64,000 bases of DNA from Thalassospira lucentensis MCCC 1A00383 = DSM 14000 (GCF_000421265.1 NZ_ATWN01000004.1:310001-374000), one strand, 5' to 3'. Shown: positions 8,242 through 17,616, counted from the stretch's first letter. The notes: a model not told the origin generated them from the sequence alone. Made by a program: numbers and translations.

Positions 8242-9422
8242 TGGCAGGAACGCGCGAGCCAGCCAGCAAACGGGTGGCACAAGACGCAACCAATTGGTTG
8301 ATCCTGTTGCAGGATGCACCCGATGATGCGGACCTGCGCGCGCGGTTTGATGATTGGTATGCGCAAAGTCCAGCCCATCAGAATGCGTGGAACACAACCC
8401 AAAAGACGGCCCGATTGATGGGGCAGGTGACCGCGCAGCAGATGACATCTTCGCGCCACGGCACGGCGGATGATCCCGCCGATTGGCAGCGTTTTTTGCA
8501 TGACACGCGGGCACATGACGTTTTGACCGGACAGGATAGCCACCCAGTTCGTGCGGCCAGTTCGGACGGTCGTTCCGATACAGAAAATACAGTTGCCGGG
8601 GCTGAAATACAGGATGCGCCCGTCGAAAATACCGTGCAGGGGACTGCGGCAAAGGTTGTTCAGGCACAGGGACGCTTTGCCCGTCGTGGCAATGGGTCTT
8701 GGCGCGGTATTGGTCTTGGCGGGCTGGCGGTGGCGGCATCGTTGTTTGCCGCCCTGTTTGGTCCGAAAATCGCCACCCAGTTACAGGCCGATTACAGTAC
8801 GGGCACCGGGCAGATCAACACAATCACCCTTGCCGATAACAGCCGGGTGACGCTTGCGCCGGAAAGTGCCCTTCGTGTGATGTTCGAAGATGGCGTGCGG
8901 GTGGTTGAATTGCTGGATGGCGAGGCCTTTTTTGAGGTGACGCCAGACCCATCGCGCCCGTTTAAGGTTGCGGCACGTCTTGCCGATGTTACGGTTCTTG
9001 GCACTGGATTTGATGTGTCCGAGGGGGCCGGGGTGACGCAGGTTTCCGTCGAACATGGCCGGGTGCGGGTGGATAACGCCGCCCATCTTGTCGCACATTC
9101 GGAATTTCTGGAGCCGGGGCAAAGTTTACAGGTGCGCGGCGATGGAAATGTTCTGCGCGGCGATACGCCAACAGGTCAGGTGGCGGCATGGCGCAATCAT
9201 CAACTGATTGCGCAGGATCAGCCGCTTGGCGATGTGGTTGATCGTCTTCGGGGGTACTTCAAGGGCGCAATCATCATCAGCGATGAAGCCCTTGCCGGGC
9301 AGGCCGTCACCGGGGTGTATCGCCTGACCGATCCGGTGTTGGCCTTGCGCGCAATTGCGCGTGCGCAAAACGCGGTGGTGCGTGAAGTAACGCCGTGGGT
9401 TTTGGTTGTATCCCCGTCATAA
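8241..9422 (+). CDS. FecR-family anti-sigma/sigma-regulator protein
   Basis: 393 residues from ATG 8241, with AAAGG about nine bases upstream and a TGATG junction with the small ORF. It has an N-terminal cytoplasmic DUF4880-type domain that holds the sigma factor (ATNWLILLQDAPDDADLRAR, then FDDWYAQSPAHQNAW), a low-complexity linker, one transmembrane helix (GLGGLAVAASLFAALFG), then the periplasmic FecR domain (ITLADNSRVTLAPESALRV and the FEVTPDPSRPFKV core). The C-terminal secretin/TonB short region (GQAVTGVYRLTDPVLALRAI) should contact the receptor's signalling domain. It relays receptor occupancy to the FecI-like sigma factor. Confidence 0.9.
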   Translation: MAGTREPASKRVAQDATNWLILLQDAPDDADLRARFDDWYAQSPAHQNAWNTTQKTARLMGQVTAQQMTSSRHGTADDPADWQRFLHDTRAHDVLTGQDSHPVRAASSDGRSDTENTVAGAEIQDAPVENTVQGTAAKVVQAQGRFARRGNGSWRGIGLGGLAVAASLFAALFGPKIATQLQADYSTGTGQINTITLADNSRVTLAPESALRVMFEDGVRVVELLDGEAFFEVTPDPSRPFKVAARLADVTVLGTGFDVSEGAGVTQVSVEHGRVRVDNAAHLVAHSEFLEPGQSLQVRGDGNVLRGDTPTGQVAAWRNHQLIAQDQPLGDVVDRLRGYFKGAIIISDEALAGQAVTGVYRLTDPVLALRAIARAQNAVVREVTPWVLVVSPS

Positions 9423-9613
9423 GCAAAAATCATCTGAGCCGTGCTGTCTGTCTCGTGACGGAAAAGGCAATAAAACCGCCTTTCTTACCGGTGGCCCGTG
9501 ACTGTTTTCCCAAGCTTAAACCGCAGGATTTTGTCGGTTTTCTCAGAAAAGAGTGATTTCCCAAAAGTTTTTTTGAAAAAGCCATATCCCCGGTCGTTTT
9601 GTTTTGTATGCGA

Positions 9614-9640
9614 AATTGAGAAGCGTTTGCATTCTCAATT
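9614..9640. promoter_or_regulatory. Inverted repeat in the promoter of the first TonB receptor
   Basis: AATTGAGAA, nine-base spacer, TTCTCAATT: a perfect nine-base dyad ending 38 bases before the receptor start. The half TTGAGAATGC resembles a Fur half site, but as a whole it does not fit the 19-base box, so it could be another regulator's operator or an mRNA hairpin. Confidence 0.4.
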
Positions 9641-9677
9641 CAGCTAAGGCATATGATGTGAAACCGGAGACAAAAGA

Positions 9678-12092
9678 ATGACGAATGGGGGAGCAACCGC
9701 GATGCGAAATCGTGGTCGCGTGGCGCTTGTCGCGAGTGCATTGATGATGACGACGGCATTGGTGCCTTTCGTGCTGGTAACACCGGCACAGGCACAGCAA
9801 GCCGGACATAATCGCATTGACGGACAGTATGAATTTGACATTCCGGCGCAGTCGCTGACCAGCGCGCTGGCGCAGTTTGGCGTGCAGTCGGGGTTGCAGG
9901 TGACGGTGGATGGCGCGTTGGTGCGAGGTCTTGAGGGCCGCGCGGTTACCGGGACCATGCGGGCGGATACAGCGCTTGAAGTGCTGCTCGGCGGGACGGG
10001 GCTGAATTATGATGTGACCGGCGATGGTACGGTGGTGATCGAAGCGCTTCAGACCGGGGCTGCGGCCGATGGCGAGGTGCTTGACCCGGTGCGGGTTGAG
10101 GCAACCGGGGTTGAGCTTTCAGGTCCGAATGATGCAATCACCGACAGTTTCGTTGCCAATCGCAGCCGTACGGCATCCAAAACCGATACGCCGGTTTTAG
10201 ATGATTCTGCGGCGGTGTCGGTTGTCACGCAGAAGGAACTGGAAACCCGCAATGTTCAGGATGTGCAGCAGGCTGTTGCCTATACAGCAGGCGTGCAGGC
10301 GGGTGAATATGGCTCGGACGTGCGGTATGATTATGTCCGCCTGAGAGGGTTCTATTCATCGCTTTCGACGTACCGTGATGGATTGTCATCACGCACCTAT
10401 AACTTCACGACAGCACGTCAGGAACCTTATGGCCTGCAGCAGGTTGATATCCTGAAAGGGTCAACCTCCAGCCTGTTTGGCATGAATGGGCCCGGTGGTT
10501 TGGTCAATCTGGTGACCAAACGTCCAGAAGATGAAGCCAGTGGCGAGGTCTTTACCACGTTTGGCGAAAATCATCTGCGCGGCGGTGGGGATGTTACTGG
10601 CCCGGTGGCCGAAGACAGCAACTGGACCTATCGCCTGACCGGGCTTTGGCAGGATGCCGAACGCAGTCAGGATTATTCGCAGGATGATCGTATTTATATA
10701 GCACCCGCCTTTACCTATGCGCCCAAGGCCGGGACCGAGCTGACGTTGCTGACCAGCTATAGCAACCGCGAAAGTAACCTTGGGTACGGTTTCCCTACCG
10801 GGATTGAAACCAGCCGGGATGCCTTTTTTGGGGAGCCGGATTTCAACAATTTCGATACCGAAGAAACCAACCTTGGCTATGCGCTGTCCCATCAGATTAC
10901 GGACAAACTCGAATTTCGTCAGAATGCGCGCTACACCCATGTCGATCTGGATTATGAAACGGTTTATCTGAACGATACGACACCGCTTGGCAATCGGTCT
11001 GCGTTCGCGATTTATGGCGAGCTTGACCGGTTTGCCGTCGACAACCAGATGGAATATGACACCGCAGTTAACGATAACCTTGATAGCAAGACCTTGGTCG
11101 GGATCGACTTTAACCGCGATCAGAACCGCGAAAAGCGCTTTGACGGCACGGCATCGCCAATTGATCCCTACAACCCGGTGTATTGCGGAACGTCATGCAT
11201 CAATTTCACCAGCAGTTCAGATACGGAAATTACGCAGTCATCCTATGGTCTTTATGCACAGGAACAATTGACCATTGCCGATGACTGGATCGCGACGGTT
11301 GGCGGACGGTTTGATTATGTCCAAAGTGATGTTGATACTATTAGCAGCGGCACCGTCGAAGAGCGTGATGACCACAAATTCACATCGCGCCTTGGCTTGA
11401 CGTACAAGGCAACCGACGAGGTTTCGGTTTACGGGAACTATTCGGAATCTTTCCAGCCGGTGTATTCCAGCACCTCGTCGCTTCCGGGTGGGGCGAAGCC
11501 GCAGGAAGGCACGCAGTACGAGGTTGGCCTGAAATATCAGCCTGCCGGGATGGATGCGATGTTCACAGCAGCCCTGTTTGACCTGACGCAGGAAAATGTT
11601 TCGCAGTGGAATGCGGATTATTCGGCCCATCGTCAAGTCGGTGAAATCAATTCACGCGGGGTTGAGCTGGAAGGCAAAATGTCACTTGATGACCGCACCA
11701 ACATGACGCTTGCCTATACCTATCTTGATGCGGAAATCAAAGAGGATGTGATCACGACCAATATTGGCAATCGCCCCGAAATGGTACCGGAACATACCGC
11801 ATCGGCATGGCTTGATCATACAATTCCCGAGCATGGCGCGTTTGGTGATCTGACATTTGGTGGCGGTTTGCGCTTTGTCGGGTCGCGTTACAACAATAAT
11901 GCCAATGCGTCGCTTCTAGGATCGCACACGGTGGTTGATGCAATGGTCAACTATATGGTGACCGATAATGTCAGCGTTGCGATTAATGCCACCAACCTGT
12001 TTGACCGCGAGTATGTGTCGTCCAACACGTTTGGCAGTCGCTTCTACGGTGACGGCCGCACGGTTCTGGCGACACTGAAATACAGCTGGTAA
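9678..12092 (+). CDS. TonB-dependent siderophore receptor with STN signalling domain
   Basis: Outer-membrane ferric-siderophore receptor of 804 residues. Order: signal peptide (about 1-40, cut near AQA-QQ), secretin/TonB N-terminal signalling domain (YEFDIPAQSLTSALAQFGVQ, residues 53-72, continuing to about 122), plug (SVVTQKELETRNVQDVQQAV, then VDILKGSTSSLFGMNGPGG) and beta-barrel ending in ATLKYSW with the terminal aromatic residue. The STN domain marks it as a transducer that signals to the adjacent FecR/FecI pair. It resembles FpvA/FhuA-type receptors for hydroxamate siderophores; the exact ligand is not readable. ATG 9678 has GGAG upstream. Confidence 0.92.
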   Translation: MTNGGATAMRNRGRVALVASALMMTTALVPFVLVTPAQAQQAGHNRIDGQYEFDIPAQSLTSALAQFGVQSGLQVTVDGALVRGLEGRAVTGTMRADTALEVLLGGTGLNYDVTGDGTVVIEALQTGAAADGEVLDPVRVEATGVELSGPNDAITDSFVANRSRTASKTDTPVLDDSAAVSVVTQKELETRNVQDVQQAVAYTAGVQAGEYGSDVRYDYVRLRGFYSSLSTYRDGLSSRTYNFTTARQEPYGLQQVDILKGSTSSLFGMNGPGGLVNLVTKRPEDEASGEVFTTFGENHLRGGGDVTGPVAEDSNWTYRLTGLWQDAERSQDYSQDDRIYIAPAFTYAPKAGTELTLLTSYSNRESNLGYGFPTGIETSRDAFFGEPDFNNFDTEETNLGYALSHQITDKLEFRQNARYTHVDLDYETVYLNDTTPLGNRSAFAIYGELDRFAVDNQMEYDTAVNDNLDSKTLVGIDFNRDQNREKRFDGTASPIDPYNPVYCGTSCINFTSSSDTEITQSSYGLYAQEQLTIADDWIATVGGRFDYVQSDVDTISSGTVEERDDHKFTSRLGLTYKATDEVSVYGNYSESFQPVYSSTSSLPGGAKPQEGTQYEVGLKYQPAGMDAMFTAALFDLTQENVSQWNADYSAHRQVGEINSRGVELEGKMSLDDRTNMTLAYTYLDAEIKEDVITTNIGNRPEMVPEHTASAWLDHTIPEHGAFGDLTFGGGLRFVGSRYNNNANASLLGSHTVVDAMVNYMVTDNVSVAINATNLFDREYVSSNTFGSRFYGDGRTVLATLKYSW

Positions 12093-12111
12093 GTCGACAT
12101 CCAGTCAAAGT

Positions 12112-12148
12112 AAACGGCCGCCCCGATCATGCATGCGGGCGGCCGTTT
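12112..12148. terminator. Convergent terminator between receptor and ABC permease
   Basis: Arms AAACGGCCGCCC and GGGCGGCCGTTT form a perfect 12-base stem in the 85-base gap between converging genes. The A/T ends of the stem allow it to work in both directions. Confidence 0.7.
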
Positions 12149-12177
12149 GTCGTATGTGTTTGATGCCTGTGCGAAAC

Positions 12178-13110
12178 CTATTCGCGGAATTTTTCACGGG
12201 CCGGGGTGCCACCGGCACCGCGCCCGCGTTTGAGGCTGGGCAGGGCCAGCATGGCCAGAACGAAAAGGCCCGTGGCCAGTTTAAGGTCGGGTGGGGGCAT
12301 GCCTGCCGCCAGACACAGCGACACCAGCTGATAATAAATGATGGCACCGACAAACGGGGCAAGCAATTGACGCCAAACCGATTGTTTGCCAACAACCGCC
12401 TCGCCGATCATCAGGGCGGCAAGGCCATTGATCAGGATGCCAAGGCCCATGTTCACATCGGCAAAGCCCTGTGCCTGCACCATCAGTGCGCCGCTGGTTG
12501 CGGAAAATCCGCTGGCCAGGCCGACACCGATAATGGTCGATACCCAGACCGAAATGCCCTGTGCCTCGGCCATGGCCGGGTTGGAGCCGACCGCACGCAA
12601 TGCTGTGCCTTTTTCGGTTTTAAAGAACCAGTTGAGTGCGAGAAATACGCCCGCCCCAATCAGTCCGGCGATGATGATCTTGCTGACCGGGAAGCCCGGT
12701 GTGACAAAGGGTGCCCAGTTGTAAACCGTGTCAGAGCCAAAGATCGACAGGTTGGATTTTCCCATGATGCGCAGATTGATGCTGTAGAGCATCGTCATCA
12801 TCAAGATCCCGGCAAGCAACGTGTGGATGCGAAACCGCAGATGAATAAGGGCTGTACAGCACCCGGCCAAAAAACCACACGCAAGGGCCGCGACAATCGC
12901 CAGTGCCGGATTAACCCCGGCGGCAATCAAAACCCCGCAGACACAACCGCCCAGTGGGTAGGCGCCTTCGCTGGTGAGATCGGGGAATTGCAGGGTGCGG
13001 AACGGGATCATGATTCCCATCACGACAAATGCCAAAATGAAGCTTTGCGAGAGCGTTACCGGTACGAGTGCCACATAGCTTGTGAAGGTTGAAGAAATGA
13101 ATTCCATCAT
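12178..13110 (-). CDS. ABC transporter permease, TrpY-like (BPD_transp_2 type)
   Basis: 310 residues, almost entirely hydrophobic with about eight to nine helices, of the branched-chain-type permease class that pairs with ABC_sub_bind binding proteins. Readable segments include LSQSFILAFVVMGIMIPFRT, FPDLTSEGAYPLGG (a conserved element near residue 43) and LAALMIGEAVVGKQ. It begins four bases after the ATPase stop and is last in the operon binding protein, ATPase, permease. Related systems in Gram-positives (TrpXYZ) carry tryptophan, but many homologues are uncharacterised, so the substrate is left open. Confidence 0.85.
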   Translation of the reverse strand: MMEFISSTFTSYVALVPVTLSQSFILAFVVMGIMIPFRTLQFPDLTSEGAYPLGGCVCGVLIAAGVNPALAIVAALACGFLAGCCTALIHLRFRIHTLLAGILMMTMLYSINLRIMGKSNLSIFGSDTVYNWAPFVTPGFPVSKIIIAGLIGAGVFLALNWFFKTEKGTALRAVGSNPAMAEAQGISVWVSTIIGVGLASGFSATSGALMVQAQGFADVNMGLGILINGLAALMIGEAVVGKQSVWRQLLAPFVGAIIYYQLVSLCLAAGMPPPDLKLATGLFVLAMLALPSLKRGRGAGGTPAREKFRE

Positions 13111-13113
13111 GGT

Positions 13114-13899
13114 TTAAGCCCCAGCCCCCAGCATCATGGCATCGGTCTTGACCGCGAAATGGTCGACCAGTTTTGCCACGGTGACATTGGCTTTTTCGGC
13201 GCCGCCGATTTCCAGTTTGACGCGCCCGGCATCCAGCATGATCACCCGATGGCCGTAATCAACCGCGTGGGCCATATTGTGCGTCACCATCAATGTCGTC
13301 AGTTTAAAGGTATCAACGGCGCGCACGGTGGCCTGCATCACAAGATCAGCCGTGCGCGGATCAAGGGCGGCGGTATGTTCATCAAGCAACAATAAATCGG
13401 GCGATCCACCGACAGCCATGATCAGGGATAGCGATTGACGCTGCCCGCCCGAAAGCAATTCCACCTTGGTGTCGAGCCGGTTTTCAAGGCCAAGCCCAAG
13501 GGCGGCAAGGCGGTCCTTATAATCGGCAAGACGTTTGGCATTCAGCCCGCGCGCAAGGGTCCTGTCGGTGCTGCGCAAATCGGCCAGAAGCATATTTTCA
13601 GCAACGGTCATGCTGGCGGCTGTGCCCAGCATCGGGTCCTGAAACACCCGTGCAATCCGTTTGGCGCGTTTGTGCACCGGCGTATCGGTAACGTCATCGC
13701 CATTGATGGCGATCTGACCGCTATCAAGGGGGAGTGCGCCCGACACGGCATTGAGCATGGTGCTTTTCCCAGCCCCGTTTGAGCCGATGACAACCCCGAA
13801 TTCCCCGGTTTGCAGGGTCAGGTCAAGGTTATCAAGTGCGATTTTCTCGTCGGCCTGACCGGCATAAAAGACTTTTCGTGCAGATCGGACTTCAAGCAT
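13114..13899 (-). CDS. ABC transporter ATP-binding protein, TrpZ-like
   Basis: 261 residues from ATG 13899, chosen because AAGGAG lies just upstream (the open frame continues further but without such a site). Walker A GSNGAGKST, signature LSGGQRQSLSL, Walker B LLLLDEHTAALDP. The His after the Walker B Glu in place of the usual Pro is characteristic of this uncharacterised-transport ATPase group. It energises the permease encoded four bases downstream. A strong hairpin separates it from the binding-protein gene. Confidence 0.9.
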   Translation of the reverse strand: MLEVRSARKVFYAGQADEKIALDNLDLTLQTGEFGVVIGSNGAGKSTMLNAVSGALPLDSGQIAINGDDVTDTPVHKRAKRIARVFQDPMLGTAASMTVAENMLLADLRSTDRTLARGLNAKRLADYKDRLAALGLGLENRLDTKVELLSGGQRQSLSLIMAVGGSPDLLLLDEHTAALDPRTADLVMQATVRAVDTFKLTTLMVTHNMAHAVDYGHRVIMLDAGRVKLEIGGAEKANVTVAKLVDHFAVKTDAMMLGAGA

Positions 13900-13953
13900 C
13901 CGTCTTCTCCTTGGGGTATTGTGCCGAAAGACGTGCGGCACATGCCCGAATGT

Positions 13954-13992
13954 CATTGGCGCCCAAGGGGATGGACCCTTGCGGCGCCAATG
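13954..13992 (-). promoter_or_regulatory. Hairpin between binding-protein and ATPase genes
   Basis: Outer arms CATTGGCGCC and GGCGCCAATG are perfect, with inner AAGGG/CCCTT pairing, directly after the binding-protein stop. There is no T-run, so it looks like a 3' stabiliser or processing stem that favours binding-protein mRNA over the two downstream genes. Confidence 0.6.
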
Positions 13993-14013
13993 GGTGTTCA
14001 CGTCAGGGCGAAA

Positions 14014-15000
14014 TTATTCGACAATGCAGCCGCAATCGTCAAACGATGCCGGGATTTCGATCCCGAAGGCGGCGGCGGCAGATTTTGAAATCATCGGCGC
14101 GTGGGTTTCATAGGTCGGGGCGGACGGCGGAATGTTTGCCGGTGATTTGCCGTTCAGGATTTCTGCGGCAATTTTACCGGCATTCAGGCCAACCTGCCCA
14201 TAATCGACTGAGAAACTGGCCGGAACTGTGCCGTTGGCAACGGCTGAGCTGTCAGAATTGACAATCGGAACACCGATCTGGCGGGCAGCAGCCGACACGG
14301 CTGCAATCGCAGGCTGGATCAGGTTGGATGCCGGGGTATAGATGACATCGGCCTTACCGGCGACCGATGTGATGCGCTGCAAGATGTCATTGACGTTATC
14401 AATGCCCACCGAAACGACCGAGAAACCGGCAGCAGGTGCGAGTTCTTTGACCTTTTCAAGCAGGGCAACGTCATTGGCCTCACCCGGATTGTAGGGGATG
14501 GCGAGACGTTTGGCATCGGGCAGGAGTTTGCGGGTGAATTCGAGAACCGCTGCGATGTCCTGTAGATCCGAAGCACCGGTCATGTTGGTGTCACCAGCGT
14601 CCCAAGACGGGACAAGCTTGGCAGCAACCGGATCGGTCACAGCCGAAAACACGATTGGAATGTCTGAACCGGCCAAAATCTGTTTGGCGATCTGGGAAAC
14701 CGGGGTAGTTACGGTATAGATCAGCTTGGGATTTTCTGACTGCAACTTCGTGATCATCTGGGGCACCAGAGACGCGTCAAAGTTGGTGTGGCTTTCGGAA
14801 TAGGTGACATCGGTGCCTTCGACAAAGCCGTTTTCGGCCATGGCTTCCTTAAAGCCCGCAATCGCGGCATTGAGCTGGGGATGCTCGCCAAAGTTGGCGA
14901 TGCCGACCTTGATGGTGTCGGCCGATGCGCTGCTGATTGATGCAAAAAGGCTACCGGCGACGACCAGTCCGGAAAGGAGGCCGGTTTTATTGATCTTCAT
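14014..15000 (-). CDS. ABC substrate-binding protein, TrpX-like (ABC_sub_bind family)
   Basis: Periplasmic protein of 328 residues. Signal peptide cut near SASA-DTI (residues 25-28), then the ABC_sub_bind pattern: KVGIANFGEHPQLNAAIAGF, the LIYTVTTPVSQIAKQ segment, IPIVFSAVTDPVAA, and DVIYTPASNLIQPAIAAV. AGGGAG precedes ATG 15000. First gene of the three-gene importer. Characterised relatives bind tryptophan or other aromatic or small organic ligands; nothing here fixes the ligand. Confidence 0.88.
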   Translation of the reverse strand: MKINKTGLLSGLVVAGSLFASISSASADTIKVGIANFGEHPQLNAAIAGFKEAMAENGFVEGTDVTYSESHTNFDASLVPQMITKLQSENPKLIYTVTTPVSQIAKQILAGSDIPIVFSAVTDPVAAKLVPSWDAGDTNMTGASDLQDIAAVLEFTRKLLPDAKRLAIPYNPGEANDVALLEKVKELAPAAGFSVVSVGIDNVNDILQRITSVAGKADVIYTPASNLIQPAIAAVSAAARQIGVPIVNSDSSAVANGTVPASFSVDYGQVGLNAGKIAAEILNGKSPANIPPSAPTYETHAPMISKSAAAAFGIEIPASFDDCGCIVE

Positions 15001-15118
15001 TCTGAGAAACTCCCTGATTTGCGTGGACCGGCACTTTTGGTGGCCAGTCTCGTCTGCGGATCATGCGAAGTTCCGGTGGGGGCGTCAACAAGATGTATGA
15101 TTCAAATGCGCTTACACG

Positions 15119-15490
15119 TTACGCAAACGCCCGGCTTGAGATCGAAACCGAATTGCCAGCCGGGTCTTTCATGTTGGCAAAGCAATAGCCGTCCGCCTGA
15201 TGGAGTGGTCCGACCTTGATGCCGCGTTCCAGCAAATTCTGACGGGTATGGTCGACGTCGCGAACGTCAAATACGAGCTTGATCAGCGACTGGCCGTTAC
15301 GCTGTCCCTTACCAGCCTGATGGAGCATCAGGATGAGGCCACCATCAGGTGCGATCAGCTCAAGAATTCGATCCCCGTCTTTTTGGGAGGGCTGATAGCC
15401 AAAGTGATCGGCATAGAACTGCGCCATCGCATCAATATTCTTGCAATAGATCACAATGCGGTTGCATGGGCCGGGTGAGAACGGGGGCAT
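15119..15490 (-). CDS. VOC-family (glyoxalase-fold) protein
   Basis: 123 residues from ATG 15490 (ATG 15514 is an alternative that overlaps the upstream gene). A single vicinal-oxygen-chelate domain: NRIVIYCKNIDAMAQFYADH at the start and GYCFANMKDPAGNSVSISSR at the end, with metal-ligand positions occupied by few His/Glu residues, so activity as a metalloenzyme is uncertain. Small VOC proteins include glyoxalases, resistance proteins and dioxygenases. It follows the exported unknown gene by 13 bases and is probably co-transcribed with it. Confidence 0.75.
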   Translation of the reverse strand: MPPFSPGPCNRIVIYCKNIDAMAQFYADHFGYQPSQKDGDRILELIAPDGGLILMLHQAGKGQRNGQSLIKLVFDVRDVDHTRQNLLERGIKVGPLHQADGYCFANMKDPAGNSVSISSRAFA

Positions 15491-15503
15491 GGTGGGCTCT
15501 GTC

Positions 15504-16667
15504 TTAACCACCATTTGGCGCCTGATAGACCGTAACACCATTCACCACAATGCGGCCATCGGCCAGAAGCCGCGTGCCATACTGCGTCGTGCCGCCGGGG
15601 CCCGGTTCGCCCGATGCCAGTCCATTGACCGCAAATGGAACAAGCGCGCCCAGAAGGGTCGGGCTTTCCGGCGTACCAATCAAATTTTGCAAAAGGTCCT
15701 TGCCCAGAAGGTTGAAGTCCATTTCGCCGGTGAAGCCATATCGGGCGGCATGTTGGGCCAGAAGCTCGCCGGTGCCAAGCGCCTCAAGACCGCGTGATTC
15801 AATATAAAATTCATCGATTTTGACCGGGGCACCATTATCGGCGGCCTTTTGCCAAAGGGCATTGCCGATTTGCTTGCGGGCCATACGCGGGGCGGTGCCG
15901 GTCAGCATATCAAGGAAGCCCTTTTCAATGATCGGCTTGGCCTCGGTCCAGGGCAGGCCTTCGCTGCTGCTTTTGATGCGCACGGTGCGCGGCTGCAAAA
16001 GGCTGGGCAACCATAGGCCATCATGGGCGTAATCAAGGTGGGTTTCACCGTTGTCGCCGGGATAGACAATCAGGCTGGCGGCCTTGGACGAGCCGCGCTT
16101 TTCCCGGTTTGCCCCGGTCCATTCGGCACTTTGCCAGGAAACACGGGCTTGTTGGGGCAACCATTGCAGCACAAGGCCGTTCATCAGCCAGTGTTTGCGT
16201 GTGACCGGTTCATCACCAATCAAAAAGTCGGCAAACCCGTCAAAGGTTACCGGGGCATTTTTCACCGTGTCCCAGCGAAGATACCCACCGGCATTGCGCA
16301 TGGTAAGATCGCGTTGGTCCGAAGTTGCCTCGGCATTCATTTTTGCGCGTTCGGGCAGTTTGATGTCGAGATCGACCTGATCGGCCTGATCGGTGTCACG
16401 GACAGTGACATGGACGCCATTCATGCGGAGCGTGCGCGGAGTGGAATAGCCGCTGAGGCCCAGCGAGATGTCATCATAGGTCAGTGCTGCGGCGCCATCG
16501 GATGTGAGCGTGGCATCCGACAGGGTTGCTGAAATGCCGCTTTGCATCAGGATGGCATCCATGACATCGCGTGCTTTATCTGTGGTGATGGCCTGTGCCT
16601 GCACTGTTAAGGCAGGCAGGGAAAGTACCCATAAGCCAATCAATGAAAAAGCCGTACGAATGCGCAT
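15504..16667 (-). CDS. Exported protein of unknown function
   Basis: 387 residues, not recognised. It has a clear Sec signal peptide (FSLIGLWVLSLPALTVQAQA, cut near residue 26) and GGAG ahead of ATG 16667. The mature part is rich in beta-type alternation (ATLSDATLTSDGAAALTYDD, VHVTVRDTDQADQVDLDIKL, GYLRWDTVKNAPVTFDGFAD) and ends with a stretch like ADGRIVVNGVTVYQAP. There are no cysteines and no catalytic motif I can name. The repeated short beta pattern is reminiscent of AsmA- or DUF945-like periplasmic lipid-transfer proteins, but that is a guess. The VOC gene follows. Confidence 0.7.
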   Translation of the reverse strand: MRIRTAFSLIGLWVLSLPALTVQAQAITTDKARDVMDAILMQSGISATLSDATLTSDGAAALTYDDISLGLSGYSTPRTLRMNGVHVTVRDTDQADQVDLDIKLPERAKMNAEATSDQRDLTMRNAGGYLRWDTVKNAPVTFDGFADFLIGDEPVTRKHWLMNGLVLQWLPQQARVSWQSAEWTGANREKRGSSKAASLIVYPGDNGETHLDYAHDGLWLPSLLQPRTVRIKSSSEGLPWTEAKPIIEKGFLDMLTGTAPRMARKQIGNALWQKAADNGAPVKIDEFYIESRGLEALGTGELLAQHAARYGFTGEMDFNLLGKDLLQNLIGTPESPTLLGALVPFAVNGLASGEPGPGGTTQYGTRLLADGRIVVNGVTVYQAPNGG

Positions 16668-16880
16668 GCAGATATCTCCGTTGCGGGCCCGTTACCGGGG
16701 TTTGCAGGGCTGGCGTGGCATGAAACTTATCCATACCGGCCCAAAAGCGTTGCCCTAACGTTTACCTCAATTTTGGTAATCATAGGGCAGATATTGCGTA
16801 ATAGATTCTAACTGACAGGATGCTGTCAGGAGGGGGGCTTTAGGATCGGGGATATCAAGTCGCTGACCAGCAGGGGATGG

Positions 16881-17549
16881 TCAGTTTTTATCATCCGCTG
16901 TTTTGCGGTAATTTTCACTGCCAGCGCCGCATAAGAAGACCTCAACCGCACGTAAAACGCGTTTTTCGATCTCGGCGTTACTATATGTTGGGGGATCAAT
17001 CATTTTGAGGATCTGTTTTTGCCAATCGCCAATGATCATCGCATTGAACAGTTCGGCATCGTGAACCGGATCATCAACCACAATGTGACCAAGGTCATGT
17101 TGGCGTCGCAGATACCGGGACAGGCGTGCCCGCGTGCTATCGGGGCCGACTTTCATAAACTTCTCAACCAAAGGTATAAAATGTTGGCCTTCAGAAAACA
17201 GAATCTGCGTGAAGCGAATGGCTTCCTCGGTTAGTATCTTTTTGGCCAGTTTTTTACCGAAGTCTGTCAGGGCATCACGGGGAGGGAGATCGGATTCAAG
17301 CGAAATATGAAGCTCTGCGGAAAACTCCATGCATTGCTCTTCCATCACGGCAGCGAGCAAGCCATCTTTTCCGCCAAAAGCTTCGTACACAGTGGTGCGC
17401 GAACCGCCAGAACGGGAAATAACGTCATTAAGCGTCACACCAGAGAACCCTTTTTCAAGGAGGAGTTCCCATGCCGCGTCCATCATGGCACGGCGGCGTG
17501 CAGACCTTCTAGAGGACTGGTTTTCTTGCTTTTCCGATGTTTCTTTCAT
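16881..17549 (-). CDS. TetR/AcrR-family repressor of the adjacent RND pump
   Basis: 222 residues from ATG 17549 with GGAAA upstream. The N-terminal TetR helix-turn-helix reads AAWELLLEKGFSGVTLNDVI followed by SRSGGSRTTVYEAFGGKDGL; the C-terminal part is a variable ligand domain. It is divergent from the AcrA/AcrB-type genes, with a 17-base palindrome in the shared promoter, the classic arrangement of a local pump repressor. The inducing compound cannot be read. Confidence 0.88.
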   Translation of the reverse strand: MKETSEKQENQSSRRSARRRAMMDAAWELLLEKGFSGVTLNDVISRSGGSRTTVYEAFGGKDGLLAAVMEEQCMEFSAELHISLESDLPPRDALTDFGKKLAKKILTEEAIRFTQILFSEGQHFIPLVEKFMKVGPDSTRARLSRYLRRQHDLGHIVVDDPVHDAELFNAMIIGDWQKQILKMIDPPTYSNAEIEKRVLRAVEVFLCGAGSENYRKTADDKN

Positions 17550-17599
17550 CGTTTCCAATTCGTTTGTTATTGGCTCTTGATCGTGCAGTGCACAATGTG

Positions 17600-17616
17600 T
17601 ACTGTACCGTACAGTA
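17600..17616. promoter_or_regulatory. Operator palindrome of the TetR/RND divergent promoter
   Basis: TACTGTAC-C-GTACAGTA is a perfect eight-base dyad about a single base, 51 bases from the tetR start and 71-87 bases from the acrA-like start. Position and form are typical of a TetR-family operator governing both directions. Confidence 0.75.

Noticed and set aside
7659-8543. 294-codon minus-strand frame across the sigma and FecR genes
   Set aside because: Spans two well-supported plus-strand genes and has no recognisable domain.
12133-13092. 319-codon plus-strand frame opposite the TrpY-like permease
   Set aside because: Antisense to a clear membrane-protein gene; hydrophilic, Cys/His-rich shadow product, no ribosome-binding site or family.
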